DNA of 64,000 bases, taken from assembly GCF_020809045.1 (NCBI RefSeq), contig NZ_CP078079.1, forward strand, positions 1,550,001 through 1,614,000, in the 5' to 3' direction. The translations under genes were made by a program, and so were the position numbers. This document shows, in pieces, positions 34,123-43,372 of the stretch (the first letter of the stretch is position 1; every line of letters starts with the position of its first letter). Source of the stretch: Pseudarthrobacter sp. L1SW. Lineage in GTDB: Bacteria; Actinomycetota; Actinomycetes; Actinomycetales; Micrococcaceae. The notes below the pieces were generated by a model that did no database searches, was not told where the DNA came from, and was given only the letters and a program-made list of their open reading frames with translations.

Positions 34123-35642
34123 CAGAAGAGGCCCTTCGGCGCGGCCGCGAAGTCGATGACCCCCGGTGCCGCAGTGATGTTCAGCTGGTCCAGCTCACCG
34201 GCGGCGAGTTCCGGGAGGCGTTCGACGGCGGCCAGGAACCTTTCGATTTCGGCCTCCTCCACGAGTCCGGCGGCGAGGGTGCGGAACTTGTTGACGTACT
34301 GCTCGCGGCCGAAGGGCCGGGCGCCGAGCGGGTGTGCATCCGCCACGGCGATCTCGTCCGTGATCACGGTGCCGTCCGCCAGGGTGATCTCCACGGAACC
34401 GCCGAAGGCCTTCTCGGCAATGTCCAGGGAGTGGTAGCGCCGCGTCCACTCGGGATCTTCCTCGGTGCTCACCTTCTGCCACAGGTCCACCGTGTCCGGC
34501 CGGGCGGCGCGTTCGGGGGCGTAGGAGTCCACGTGGTGCCACGCCCCATCCTGCAGCGCCACGGTAAAGATGTACGGGATGGAGTGGTCCAGGGTTTCCC
34601 GGCTGGCCTTGGGATCGTACTTCTGCGGATCGTTGGCGCCGGAGCCAATGACGTAGTGCGTGTGGTGGCTCGTTTTGATCAGTACGGACTTCACGTTCGC
34701 AGGATCGGTGGCTTCCGGGTGCTCACGGTTGAGCTTCCGGGCGAGGTCGATCCACGCCTGGGCCTGGTACTCGGCGGAATGTTCCTTGGTGTAGGTGTCC
34801 AGGATGGCGCGCTTGGCTTCCCCCGCCTCCGGCAGGGGGACCAGGTAGGACGCGTCCGGGCCGTCCAGCATCCACGCGATCACGCCGTCCTCGCCCTCGT
34901 AAATGGGAACCGGGGAGGTCTGGCCGCGCATGGCACGGTCCGCCGCCTCTACCGCCATCTTCCCGGCGAAGGCAGGAGCATGCGCCTTCCAGGTGGAGAT
35001 CTCGCCCTTCCGCGACTGCCGCGTGGCGGTGGTGGTGTGCAGTGCCTGGCCGACGGACTGGAAGATGGTTTCGACGTCGAGCCCCAGCAGGGTGCCGATA
35101 CCCGCCGCTGCCGACGGGCCAAGGTGGGCGACGTGGTCGATCTTGTGCTTGTGCAGGCAGATGGCCTTGACCAGGTTCACCTGGATCTCGTACCCGGTGG
35201 CGATGCCCCTCACGAGGTCGTGTCCGCTGGCTCCGGTGTGCTGGGCAACCGCAAGGATCGGCGGGATGTTGTCCCCCGGGTGTGAATAGTCGGCGGCCAG
35301 GAAGGTGTCGTGGTAGTCCAGTTCGCGCACCGCCACCCCGTTGGCCCACGCCGCCCATTCGGGGGAAACGCGCTCGCCGATACCAAAGACCTTGGCTCCC
35401 TGGCCGCCCGTGCTGGGACCATGGGCCAGGGCCTGGGCCCGGGCCGCCACGATGGGGCCGCGGTTCAAGGACGCGATGGCCACCGATGCGTTGTCGATCA
35501 CCCGGTTGATCACCATGTCCGTGACCTCGTCGGTGACGGCGACGGGATCGGTGGCAACCTTGGCGATCTTGTAGGCGAGCTGCTCTTCGCGGGGCAGGTT
35601 CTCCTCGCTCTTGTAAACGCGGACGTGGTGTTCCTTAACCAT
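34122..35642 (-). CDS. prpD: 2-methylcitrate dehydratase
   Basis: PrpD belongs to the MmgE/PrpD family and dehydrates 2-methylcitrate; an aconitase elsewhere would be needed for rehydration. The product is 506 residues from ATG 35642, which follows an AAGGAG four bases upstream; an in-frame ATG five codons earlier is less well placed. Recognisable segments are [40 protein letters not shown] and the C-terminal [13 protein letters not shown]. It overlaps the GntR regulator gene by eight bases, so regulator and pathway genes form one transcript. No acnD/prpF pair is present, so this is the PrpD version of the methylcitrate cycle. Confidence 0.94.
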   Translation of the reverse strand: MVKEHHVRVYKSEENLPREEQLAYKIAKVATDPVAVTDEVTDMVINRVIDNASVAIASLNRGPIVAARAQALAHGPSTGGQGAKVFGIGERVSPEWAAWANGVAVRELDYHDTFLAADYSHPGDNIPPILAVAQHTGASGHDLVRGIATGYEIQVNLVKAICLHKHKIDHVAHLGPSAAAGIGTLLGLDVETIFQSVGQALHTTTATRQSRKGEISTWKAHAPAFAGKMAVEAADRAMRGQTSPVPIYEGEDGVIAWMLDGPDASYLVPLPEAGEAKRAILDTYTKEHSAEYQAQAWIDLARKLNREHPEATDPANVKSVLIKTSHHTHYVIGSGANDPQKYDPKASRETLDHSIPYIFTVALQDGAWHHVDSYAPERAARPDTVDLWQKVSTEEDPEWTRRYHSLDIAEKAFGGSVEITLADGTVITDEIAVADAHPLGARPFGREQYVNKFRTLAAGLVEEAEIERFLAAVERLPELAAGELDQLNITAAPGVIDFAAAPKGLF

Positions 35643-36294
35643 GGTGCTCCTTGTCATGAGGCGTGTGCGTGTTTTTGACGTGTGAAAGGCTTCTGTGCAG
35701 GTGGAGGGTGGTGGCTGCCTCGGCCAGCCGGGGATTGCCGAGGGCTATCGCTTCAGCGATGGCCGCATGCTCGGCCGCGGCGGCAGTGAGCCGCTGTGCG
35801 TCATCCGCGGCCAGCCTGCGCACCCGGACCAGGTGCACGCGCAGTCCGCGCATGGACTGGGCCAGGTAGGAGTTGGAGGCAGCAGCGTCGATCGCCGCGT
35901 CGAGGCGCCCCGCGAGGTCGTAATAGGCGTGGCGGCCCGGATCGCTGCCGTCGATGAGGGCCGGTGCTTCCAGGAGTTCCTTCTGCAGCTGCAGAAAGAC
36001 GGCAGAGTCGCCGCGTTCGGCGGCCAGGGCGGCGGCTTTGCACTCCAGCGTTTCGCGGAGCTCGAACAGTTCGTCGATGTCGTCGAGTGAAACATCGGTG
36101 ACGACGACGCCGCGGCTGCCTGCCGTCGTCGTCAGCCCTTCCGCCGTCAGCCGGCTCAGCGCCTCCCGAAGCGGGGTGCGCGAGACACCAAGGCGTTCCG
36201 ACTGCTCCACCTCTGCCAGAACGGTCCCCGGCAGGAGGCGCCACTCCGTGATGTCATCACGCAGCGCTTCATAAGCCCTGTCGCTGGCGCGCAT
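35635..36294 (-). CDS. GntR-family regulator of the propionate operon (FadR/FCD type)
   Basis: The 219-residue protein has an N-terminal winged helix (about residues 8-70, with [20 protein letters not shown] as the DNA-reading region) and a C-terminal all-helical FCD effector domain. The latter includes [17 protein letters not shown] and several His and Asp residues that could hold a metal and an organic acid. It is the first gene of the prpD-prpB-prpC transcript and probably senses a methylcitrate-cycle intermediate, by inference. I chose ATG 36294 because GGAGG lies seven bases upstream. Two TGTATACA palindromes in the divergent region toward the acyl-CoA synthetase gene are its likely operators. 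Confidence 0.88.
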   Translation of the reverse strand: MRASDRAYEALRDDITEWRLLPGTVLAEVEQSERLGVSRTPLREALSRLTAEGLTTTAGSRGVVVTDVSLDDIDELFELRETLECKAAALAAERGDSAVFLQLQKELLEAPALIDGSDPGRHAYYDLAGRLDAAIDAAASNSYLAQSMRGLRVHLVRVRRLAADDAQRLTAAAAEHAAIAEAIALGNPRLAEAATTLHLHRSLSHVKNTHTPHDKEHHG

Positions 36295-36325
36295 CCTTGC
36301 CTCCTTCGATGGTTTGCCTCTCCAG

Positions 36326-36333
36326 TGTATACA
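36326..36333. promoter_or_regulatory. Putative GntR operator 1
   Basis: The perfect palindrome TGTATACA lies 32 bases upstream of the gntR start, in the context AGTGTATACAGA. FCD-type GntR regulators often bind such A/T-centred palindromes. The TATACA part could also serve as a -10 element for the leftward gntR-prp transcript. Confidence 0.6.
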
Positions 36334-36388
36334 GAAGAGCGCAAAAAGCCACAGGTCCGCGGATCTAGACCCTACACTTCTTGACGAG

Positions 36389-36396
36389 TGTATACA
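36389..36396. promoter_or_regulatory. Putative GntR operator 2
   Basis: A second perfect TGTATACA lies 63 bases (six helical turns) from the first, in the same AGTGTATACA context, and is preceded by TTGACG. It is on the side of the divergent acyl-CoA synthetase gene. The matching context and spacing support a shared repressor acting on both promoters. Confidence 0.6.
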
Positions 36397-36468
36397 TTGC
36401 CCTTGTTTTCCCTCCAACGGGCGGGCTAGCATGGCGTCATCACAATGTCGTGGATGGGATGCACTTTT

Positions 36469-38361
36469 ATGGTCACCAACAGCTATCGGGACACGTACGA
36501 ACAAAGCCTCCGGGAGCCGGAGGAGTTCTGGCTCAGCACCGCCGGCAAGGTTTCCTGGTCAACGGAACCCCAGCGCGCCCTGGATTCAGGTAACGCTCCG
36601 CTGTACGGCTGGTTTCCGGACGGCGTCCTGAATACTTCCTACAACGCCCTGGACCGCCACGTGGAGGCCGGCCGGGGGGACCAGGATGCGCTGATCTACG
36701 ATTCGGCCATGCTTGGCGTCCAGCGGCGGTTCAGCTACGCGGAACTCACCGGGCTGGTGGAGCGCTTTGCCGGTGCCTTGCGCAACCGCGGTGTTGGCAA
36801 GGGTGACCGGGTGGTGATCTACATGCCGATGATTCCCGAGGCCGCCATTGCCATGCTCGCAACTGCGCGGCTTGGGGCGGTGCATTCCGTGGTGTTTGGC
36901 GGCTTCGCCCCCAAGGAGCTCGCTTCGCGCATCCGGGATGCCGCCCCAGCGCTGGTGGTCACTGCCTCGGGCGGAATCGAGCCCTCACGCCGCATCGAAT
37001 ACCTCCCCGCCGTCGCGGACGCCCTCGCCCTGGCAGGTGCGCCGGATCTCCCCGTCATTGTCGCGGCACGGGAAGGTTTCGCCGCCACGGCAGCGGACCA
37101 CGGCTGGCTGGACTGGGATACTGAAATGGCCGCCGCGGAACCGGCCGGGCCCGTGGACGTCGCTGCCACGGATCCGCTGTACATCCTGTACACCTCCGGT
37201 ACTACCGGTACGCCCAAGGGCGTGGTCCGGGACAACGGCGGACACGCCGTCGCCCTCAGCTGGACGCTCGAAAACATCTACGGCATCGGTCCCGGGGACG
37301 TCATGTGGACCGCGTCGGATGTCGGCTGGGTAGTGGGGCACTCCTATATCGTGTACGGCCCGCTGCTGGCCGGCGCCACAACAGTCCTCTACGAGGGAAA
37401 ACCGGTGGGAACCCCGGACGCCGGTGCTTTTTGGCGTGTTGTCCAGGACCACGGCGTCAACGTGCTGTTCACGGCGCCCACGGCGCTGCGGGCCATCCGG
37501 AAGGCGGACCCGGAGGCTGCCCTGCTCGGCGCATACGACATCTCCAGCCTGCGCACCCTCTTCACGGCAGGGGAGCGCCTGGATACGGACACGTTCCACT
37601 GGGCCTCGCAGACGTTGCATGTTCCGGTGGTGGACCACTGGTGGCAAACGGAGACGGGCTGGGCCATTTGTGCCAATCCCCGCGGACTGGAAGAACTGCC
37701 CATCAAACCTGGTTCGCCCAGCGTTCCCATGCCGGGGTTCAAGCTCCGCATCGTGGATGGCCTCGGGGAGGATATGGGGCCGGGAAGCGAGGGCAACATC
37801 GTGCTGGGGCTGCCGCTGCCGCCCGGGACGCTGGCCACGCTCTGGGGCGACGACGAACGCTACATCTCCTCCTACCTGCAGGCTTTCGAAGGCTGCTACG
37901 CCACGGGTGACTCCGGCTACCAGGACGGCGACGGCTACGTGTTCGTCATGGGGCGGACTGACGACATCATCAACGTTGCGGGGCACCGGCTCTCCACCGG
38001 TGCCATGGAACAGGTCATTGGGCAACACCCGGCAGTGGCTGAGTGCGCGGTGATCGGCCTCGCGGATCCGCTCAAGGGCCAGCGTCCCAGCGGCTACGTT
38101 GTGCTGAAGTCCGGGGTCGAGGTGCCGGAGGACGTCCTGGTCAAGGACCTGGTGGCGCTGGTCCGCCGGGATATCGGCGCCGTTGCGGACTTTAAGCACG
38201 TCACCGTTGTTGAAGCCCTGCCCAAGACCCGGTCCGGGAAAATCCTCCGCAAGACCATGCGCCAGATTGCGGACGGCGAGGAGTACACAGTGCCCTCAAC
38301 GATCGAGGACGCCGGGGTGATAGACCAGCTCATCGGCACCCTCCGTCCCACGGCGGGTTGA
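36469..38361 (+). CDS. Acyl-CoA synthetase, probably propionyl-CoA synthetase
   Basis: The 630-residue product is an AMP-forming acetyl/propionyl-CoA synthetase. It has the P-loop-like LYTSGTTGTPKGVVRDNGG, VVDHWWQTETGWAI (acyl-binding region), YATGDSGY and GRTDDIINVAGHRLSTG, and the C-terminal catalytic lysine in PKTRSGKILRK. Divergence from the prp operon with shared putative GntR operators argues for propionate activation (PrpE-like), but acetate activation cannot be excluded. The start is uncertain: ATG 36469 gives an N-terminus typical of the family, while ATG 36445 adds eight residues; neither has a strong ribosome-binding site. Confidence 0.85.
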   Translation: MVTNSYRDTYEQSLREPEEFWLSTAGKVSWSTEPQRALDSGNAPLYGWFPDGVLNTSYNALDRHVEAGRGDQDALIYDSAMLGVQRRFSYAELTGLVERFAGALRNRGVGKGDRVVIYMPMIPEAAIAMLATARLGAVHSVVFGGFAPKELASRIRDAAPALVVTASGGIEPSRRIEYLPAVADALALAGAPDLPVIVAAREGFAATAADHGWLDWDTEMAAAEPAGPVDVAATDPLYILYTSGTTGTPKGVVRDNGGHAVALSWTLENIYGIGPGDVMWTASDVGWVVGHSYIVYGPLLAGATTVLYEGKPVGTPDAGAFWRVVQDHGVNVLFTAPTALRAIRKADPEAALLGAYDISSLRTLFTAGERLDTDTFHWASQTLHVPVVDHWWQTETGWAICANPRGLEELPIKPGSPSVPMPGFKLRIVDGLGEDMGPGSEGNIVLGLPLPPGTLATLWGDDERYISSYLQAFEGCYATGDSGYQDGDGYVFVMGRTDDIINVAGHRLSTGAMEQVIGQHPAVAECAVIGLADPLKGQRPSGYVVLKSGVEVPEDVLVKDLVALVRRDIGAVADFKHVTVVEALPKTRSGKILRKTMRQIADGEEYTVPSTIEDAGVIDQLIGTLRPTAG

Positions 38362-38384
38362 ACCTTCCGGAACCCCGGCGCGGC

Positions 38385-39098
38385 TCAGCGCCCGTTCCAG
38401 CGGTATTCGTTCTCCGGCCTGCCCGGGGTCCCGTAGCGGGCAGTCCTGGCGACCGTCCCCGCATCGGCAAGGTACTCCAGGTAGCGCCGTGCTGTGACGC
38501 GGGACATGCCCAGGGCGTCCATCACTTCCGTGGCCGAGACGGCATCGCTCTGCTGCTTGACGAAGTCCTGCACTGAGCCCAGCGTGGAAACCGAGAGGCC
38601 CTTGGGCAGGGGGAGTTCCGAGGGCGCCCGCAGGCTGGCGAAGGCCTGGTCCACTTCGCTTTGGGACGCGCCGGTCTTTCCGGATCCCGCGTTCGGGCCG
38701 GCGAGCTGCTGCCGGAACTGCCGGTAGCTTTCCAGCTTGTCCGCGAAGGTGGCGAACGTGAACGGCTTGATCAGGTACTGGACCACCCCGATGGCCACCG
38801 CGTTCCGGACGATCGCCAGTTCCCGCACCGCCGTGATGGCGATGATGTCCGCCAGGATACCGGCCGCCCGCATCCGCCGAGCAATGTCCAGCCCGTGGAG
38901 GTCCGGAAGGTTCATGTCCAGGAGGACCAGCTCCACAGGGTTTCCTGCCGCGGACAACTCACTGAGCAGGCGGAGGGCAGACTGGCCGTCAGGGGCGCTG
39001 CCGGCCAGCTCAAAGCCCGGCAACCGCCCGATGTAGGCAGCGTGCGCGGCTGATGCGATGGCCTCGTCCTCAACGACGAGGACCCGGATGTTGCTCAC
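38385..39098 (-). CDS. Response regulator, CitB/DcuR type
   Basis: The 237-residue product has a receiver domain (about residues 4-125) with the phospho-acceptor D61 in LLDMNLPD, an acidic pair at 10-11 and the conserved lysine in LIKPF. A C-terminal helix-turn-helix of the CitB/DcuR type follows (ATEVMDALGMSRVTARRYLE). It should control genes for C4-dicarboxylate or citrate uptake. The GTG start overlaps the stop of the sensor kinase gene by four bases, so the pair is co-translated. The target is most likely dctA, transcribed divergently from the kinase. Confidence 0.9.
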   Translation of the reverse strand: MSNIRVLVVEDEAIASAAHAAYIGRLPGFELAGSAPDGQSALRLLSELSAAGNPVELVLLDMNLPDLHGLDIARRMRAAGILADIIAITAVRELAIVRNAVAIGVVQYLIKPFTFATFADKLESYRQFRQQLAGPNAGSGKTGASQSEVDQAFASLRAPSELPLPKGLSVSTLGSVQDFVKQQSDAVSATEVMDALGMSRVTARRYLEYLADAGTVARTARYGTPGRPENEYRWNGR

Positions 39099-40729
39099 GG
39101 GGTGTGCTCCTTCTGCGGGGACACCGCTGCGGGAAGAAATACTTCGAACTTCGCTCCGCGCCGTCCGTTGATGGTCAGCGTACCTCCCAGGCGCTGTACC
39201 GCCTGCCGGACCAGCGCCAGCCCGATGCCCCGTCCGCCCGGTCCGGAAGGCTTCGTGCTGAAGCCGTGCCGGAAGATATTGTCCGCGGCCTGGGCGTCCA
39301 GGACGGCGCCGGAATCGTGGACGGCGATGTCCAGCCCTTCCTCGTCCGACTCCACTGTCAGCTCCACCCGCCGCGGCGGCGGAGCGTCGGCGGCCGCATC
39401 AATCGCGTTGTCCAGCAGGTTTCCCAGGATGGTGACCAGGTCCTGCACGGCGACCCCCGCCACACTACCGGAACCCAGCGTCGCAACGTCCAGCTGGACC
39501 CCCCGTTCGTGCGCTTCGGCCACCTTGCCCATGACCAGGGCGCCCAGCACGGGCTCATCCACCGAGCTGACCATGTCATCGGTCAGCTGCTGGCTCAGTT
39601 CCAGGTCCCGGGTGGCAAAGTCCAGGGCTTCCTGTGTCCGGCCGAGCTCCAGAAGGGAGACCATGGTGTGGAGCCTGTTGGCGTGCTCGTGCGTCTGGGC
39701 GCGGAGCGCGCCCGAAAGGGTGCGCATGGTTTCCAGTTCGTTCCCCAACGCCTCGATCTCGGTCCGGTCCCGCAGGGTGGCCACCGTGCCGTAGACAGCT
39801 GTCCGGCCGCGGTTCCCCGGCGCCCCGGGCGCCTTGGCCGGTCCCTGGTTAACCACCAGGACCCGCGAACCAGTGAGGACAATCTCGTCCTTGGCAGTCC
39901 GCCCGGACTCGAACAACTCCCGGAGCTCCTCCTCAAGCGGCAGTTCCGCCAGCGACGGCGGCCGGGTAGGGTCCTTGCTGCCGGCACCCTCCAGGCCCAG
40001 CAGTTCTGCCGCCTGGTCGTTGTACATCACCACACGGCCCTTGGCATCGATGAGGATCAGCCCTTCCCGCACCGAGTGCAGGACGGACTCGTAGTACGCG
40101 AACAGCTGCGAGAGCTGCTCCGGCCCCCAGCCGCGCGTGACCCGCCGGAGATACCGGCCCAGCAGCCAGGAGGCCAGCGAGCCTCCCACCAGCAGGGCAA
40201 GGCCGATCGCCAACAGGGCAGGCAGGCGTCCGGCAACGGCAACATCCACAGTGCGTACCGTGACACCCACCGCCACCAGCGCCTTCACGTCGCCCGCTTC
40301 ATCCTTGACCGGGACGATCGTCCGCACTGACGGGCCCAGCGTCCCCGCCGTCACTTCCGTGTACTGCTCACCCCGCAGCGCAGCGTCAATCGAGCCGATG
40401 TATGGCCGTCCGATTTCCTCCCCGCGCGGGTGCGTCCAACGGGTCCTGTCGGGAGCCATGATGGTGACGAAGTCGACGTCGGCTGCGGACATAACGTCGC
40501 TGGCGTAGGGCTGCAGGACTGCTGAGGGGTCCGGCCCGCCGGCCGCCTCCAGCACCAGAGGGCTCGCCGCAATCGAAGCGGCAATCCCCGCCATCCGCAC
40601 GCCGGCCTCGTCATAGGCGCGGTCACGGGCATCAACGAACGTGGCCGAACCAACAATCGCGATGAACACCACCACAATCAGCAGGTTCGCCACGAAGAGC
40701 CGGCGGGCGATACTCCAGGGGTGGATCAT
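39095..40729 (-). CDS. Sensor histidine kinase, DcuS/CitA type
   Basis: The 544-residue membrane kinase has a first transmembrane helix (about residues 8-30, FVANLLIVVVFIAIVGSATF) and an extracellular PAS-like sensor domain (about 31-160) with SIDAALRGEQYTEVTAGTLG and VRTIVPV as in CitA/DcuS. These are followed by a second transmembrane helix (LLAIGLALLVGGSLASWLL), a cytoplasmic PAS domain (about 215-300) and a kinase core with the H-box THEHANRLHTM, N-box LLDNAIDAA and G-box GGRGIGLAL. ATG 40729 has GGGAGG upstream; a longer frame from 40810 lacks such a site. It likely senses external C4-dicarboxylates or citrate and signals to the adjacent response regulator. Confidence 0.9.
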   Translation of the reverse strand: MIHPWSIARRLFVANLLIVVVFIAIVGSATFVDARDRAYDEAGVRMAGIAASIAASPLVLEAAGGPDPSAVLQPYASDVMSAADVDFVTIMAPDRTRWTHPRGEEIGRPYIGSIDAALRGEQYTEVTAGTLGPSVRTIVPVKDEAGDVKALVAVGVTVRTVDVAVAGRLPALLAIGLALLVGGSLASWLLGRYLRRVTRGWGPEQLSQLFAYYESVLHSVREGLILIDAKGRVVMYNDQAAELLGLEGAGSKDPTRPPSLAELPLEEELRELFESGRTAKDEIVLTGSRVLVVNQGPAKAPGAPGNRGRTAVYGTVATLRDRTEIEALGNELETMRTLSGALRAQTHEHANRLHTMVSLLELGRTQEALDFATRDLELSQQLTDDMVSSVDEPVLGALVMGKVAEAHERGVQLDVATLGSGSVAGVAVQDLVTILGNLLDNAIDAAADAPPPRRVELTVESDEEGLDIAVHDSGAVLDAQAADNIFRHGFSTKPSGPGGRGIGLALVRQAVQRLGGTLTINGRRGAKFEVFLPAAVSPQKEHTP

Positions 40730-40881
40730 CCGTACCTCCCACGCGCCTTCCACGACCAATATGAACGCAACGGTGAGCTGGGTCACGGCGTACCCAATGA
40801 TGGATATCACACCGGAGGACGTGTTGAGCCCAGAGACTGTGCCGCAGCGTCTATCAGATTATCCATATAAGGAGACACACC

Positions 40882-42225
40882 ATGGCTTCTCAACGAGGAG
40901 AGTCGCTTGACACCGTGAAGACGCGGCGCAAGGGCATCGACAAATCCCACTACCTCTACATCGCCGTCATCGCCGCCGTGATCCTCGGCGCCGTGGTGGG
41001 CCTGATGTTTCCGGAAGTCGGCAAGTCCCTCAAGCCGCTCGGCGACGGATTCATCAAACTCATCAAGATGATGATCGCCCCGATCATCTTCTGCACCATC
41101 GTCCTGGGCATCGGCTCGATCGCGAAAGCTGCCACGGTAGGCAAGGTAGGCGGCCTGGCACTGGGCTACTTCGTCCTGATGTCCACGTTCGCGCTCGCCA
41201 TCGGCCTGGTGGTGGGCAACCTGATCCACCCGGGCGAGGGCCTGAAGCTTGCCCCCTACGACCCCAACAAGAAGGCGGAAGTAGACAGCACCGTTGCCTT
41301 CCTCCTCGGCATCATTCCCGGAGACATCCCCGTCCTCCCCACCCTCTTTGCCGCCCTCCTCGTAGGGTTCGCCCTCCAGAAGATGGGCCCCCAGGGCGCC
41401 CCCATCCTCAAGGCCATCGGCCACGGCCAGGTCCTCGTATTCCGCATCCTGATCATGATCATGTGGCTTGCCCCCGTGGGCGCCTTCGGTGCCATCGCCG
41501 CCGTCGTGGGAGCCACCGGCTTCCAGGCCATCGTCAGCATGTTCACCCTGATGGCCGCCTTCTACATCACCTGCGCACTGTTCATCGTGATCATCCTCGG
41601 CGGCCTGCTCAAGGTTGTCACGGGCGTCAACATCTTCAAGCTGATGAAGTACCTGGGCCGCGAATACCTGCTCATCTTCTCCACGTCCTCCTCCGAAGCT
41701 GCCCTGCCCCGCCTGATCGCCAAGATGGAACACCTCGGTGTCTCCAAGCCCGTTGTTGGCGTCACGGTGCCCACCGGCTACTCCTTCAACCTTGACGGCA
41801 CGGCCATCTACCTGACCATGGCCTCCCTGTTCGTTGCCAACGCCATGGGCACGCCGCTGGACCTGGGCGCCCAGGTCTCCCTGCTGATCTTCATGATCAT
41901 TGCCTCCAAGGGTGCAGCCGGTGTCACCGGTGCCGGCCTTGCCACGCTCGCTGCCGGCCTCCAGGCACACAAGCCCGAGCTGCTGGGCGGCGTGGGCATG
42001 ATCGTGGGCATCGACCGGTTCATGTCCGAGGCCCGCGCCTTGACCAACTTCACCGGCAACGCCGTCGCCACCGTCCTGATCGGCACGTGGGTCAAGGAGA
42101 TCGACGGCGACCAGGTCAACCAGGTGCTCTCCGGCGAACTGCCCTTCGACGAGCAGACCATGATTGCCGGCCACGGCCACGCGGCCCCCGCAGACGAGGC
42201 GCGCCCCGTTCCCGCCGCCGTCTAG
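40882..42225 (+). CDS. dctA: C4-dicarboxylate:cation symporter
   Basis: The 447-residue protein belongs to the DAACS (glutamate/C4-dicarboxylate) symporter family. It has about eight membrane helices, two re-entrant loops with the serine-rich STSSSEAALPRL and the MASKGAAGV-type segment (here IIASKGAAGVTGAG), and the substrate motif GYSFNLDGTAIYLTMASLF. C4-dicarboxylates such as succinate, fumarate and malate are the expected substrates, supported by the adjacent DcuS/CitA-type two-component system. ATAAGGAG lies nine bases before ATG 40882. The gene is divergent from the kinase, and a hairpin terminator follows it. Confidence 0.92.
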   Translation: MASQRGESLDTVKTRRKGIDKSHYLYIAVIAAVILGAVVGLMFPEVGKSLKPLGDGFIKLIKMMIAPIIFCTIVLGIGSIAKAATVGKVGGLALGYFVLMSTFALAIGLVVGNLIHPGEGLKLAPYDPNKKAEVDSTVAFLLGIIPGDIPVLPTLFAALLVGFALQKMGPQGAPILKAIGHGQVLVFRILIMIMWLAPVGAFGAIAAVVGATGFQAIVSMFTLMAAFYITCALFIVIILGGLLKVVTGVNIFKLMKYLGREYLLIFSTSSSEAALPRLIAKMEHLGVSKPVVGVTVPTGYSFNLDGTAIYLTMASLFVANAMGTPLDLGAQVSLLIFMIIASKGAAGVTGAGLATLAAGLQAHKPELLGGVGMIVGIDRFMSEARALTNFTGNAVATVLIGTWVKEIDGDQVNQVLSGELPFDEQTMIAGHGHAAPADEARPVPAAV

Positions 42226-42257
42226 CACCAGTCCGGATTCCACTCCGGATAACCACA

Positions 42258-42289
42258 GCAGCCCCCGCAGCCCTGGCCGCGGGGGCTGC
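42258..42289 (+). terminator. Hairpin terminator after dctA
   Basis: A perfect 11-base-pair stem (42258-42268 with 42279-42289) of mostly G and C with a 10-base loop lies 32 bases after the dctA stop. It separates the island from the conserved parA block. Confidence 0.75.
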
Positions 42290-42465
42290 CGCATGTCCGG
42301 AACGCTACCAACCTTCGACCTCAGCTAGAGGGTAAAGGCTCAACATGGGCCGAAAGTCAAGTTCCCTCGAATGCCGTGTCGGTCGCTGTAACCTTGGGAA
42401 GAAGAAGGAACGGCGCTGGCAATCAGCGGCAGGAAATCACCGTCATCGAAAGTGTGGATAGATAC

Positions 42466-43365
42466 GTGAGCAGCGAACAGGGTTCAGCAACTCTGGAGGG
42501 CACGGAATTTGACCTGGACAACGCGGTGATGGGCCCCACCGGGCGCCCATACCGCGAGTTCCCGGAACCCGCGCCGCTGTCCTCCCACGGTCCGGCCCGG
42601 GTCATCGCCATGGTGAACCAGAAGGGCGGCGTCGGTAAGACCACCTCAACGATCAACCTCGCTGCAGCCCTGGCAGAGTACGGCCGCCGCGTCCTCCTGG
42701 TGGATTTCGATCCGCAGGGTGCGCTTTCGGCGGGCCTCGGCGTGAACCCCCACGAGCTGGACCTCACTGTCTACAACGTGCTGATGGACCGCAAAGTGGA
42801 TATCCGCGACGCCATCCACCAGACCGGCGTCGAGAACGTCGACCTCCTGCCGGCCAACATCGACCTCTCCGCTGCCGAGGTCCAGCTCGTCAACGAGGTG
42901 GCGCGCGAGCAGGTCCTGGACCGGGCCCTCAAGAAGGTCGAGGACGACTATGACGTTGTCCTCATCGACTGCCAGCCCTCCCTGGGGCTCCTGACCGTCA
43001 ATGCCCTCACTGCGGCGCACGGCGTCATCATTCCGCTGATCTGCGAATTCTTCGCCCTCCGCGCCGTGGCGCTGCTGGTGGAAACCATCGACAAGGTGCA
43101 GGACCGGCTTAACCCGCGACTGCAGGTGGACGGGGTACTCGCCACGATGTACGACGCCCGGACGCTGCACAGCCGCGAGGTCATCACCCGGCTCGTGGAG
43201 GCCTTCGGAGACAAGGTCTTCGAGACCGTCATCAAGCGCTCCATCAAATTCGCGGACGCCACCGTGGCCGCCGAGCCGATCACCAGTTACGCCGGCAACC
43301 ACGTGGGGGCCGACGCCTACCGCCGGCTTGCCAAAGAGCTGATCTCGCGCGGCGGCGCACCCTAG
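42466..43365 (+). CDS. ParA-family ATPase upstream of scpAB
   Basis: The protein has a deviant Walker A (MVNQKGGVGKTTSTINLAAA), VDFDPQGALSAGLGV and LIDCQPSLGLLTVNAL, the standard ParA/Soj set. It is the homologue of M. tuberculosis Rv1708, which sits before scpA and scpB. No parB or parS was seen, so it is unlikely to be the main chromosome-partition ParA. It may help place the ScpAB/SMC machinery or another cargo, but this is inference. The start is uncertain: GTG 42466 gives 299 residues, and in-frame GTGs at 42451 and 42376 would add up to 30 poorly conserved residues. Confidence 0.87.
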   Translation: MSSEQGSATLEGTEFDLDNAVMGPTGRPYREFPEPAPLSSHGPARVIAMVNQKGGVGKTTSTINLAAALAEYGRRVLLVDFDPQGALSAGLGVNPHELDLTVYNVLMDRKVDIRDAIHQTGVENVDLLPANIDLSAAEVQLVNEVAREQVLDRALKKVEDDYDVVLIDCQPSLGLLTVNALTAAHGVIIPLICEFFALRAVALLVETIDKVQDRLNPRLQVDGVLATMYDARTLHSREVITRLVEAFGDKVFETVIKRSIKFADATVAAEPITSYAGNHVGADAYRRLAKELISRGGAP

Positions 43366-43372
43366 CCACGCC

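Noticed and set aside
42646..43365. ParA before scpAB as the main chromosome-partition protein
   Set aside because: No parB or parS is adjacent, and the locus matches Rv1708, not the origin-proximal parAB operon.
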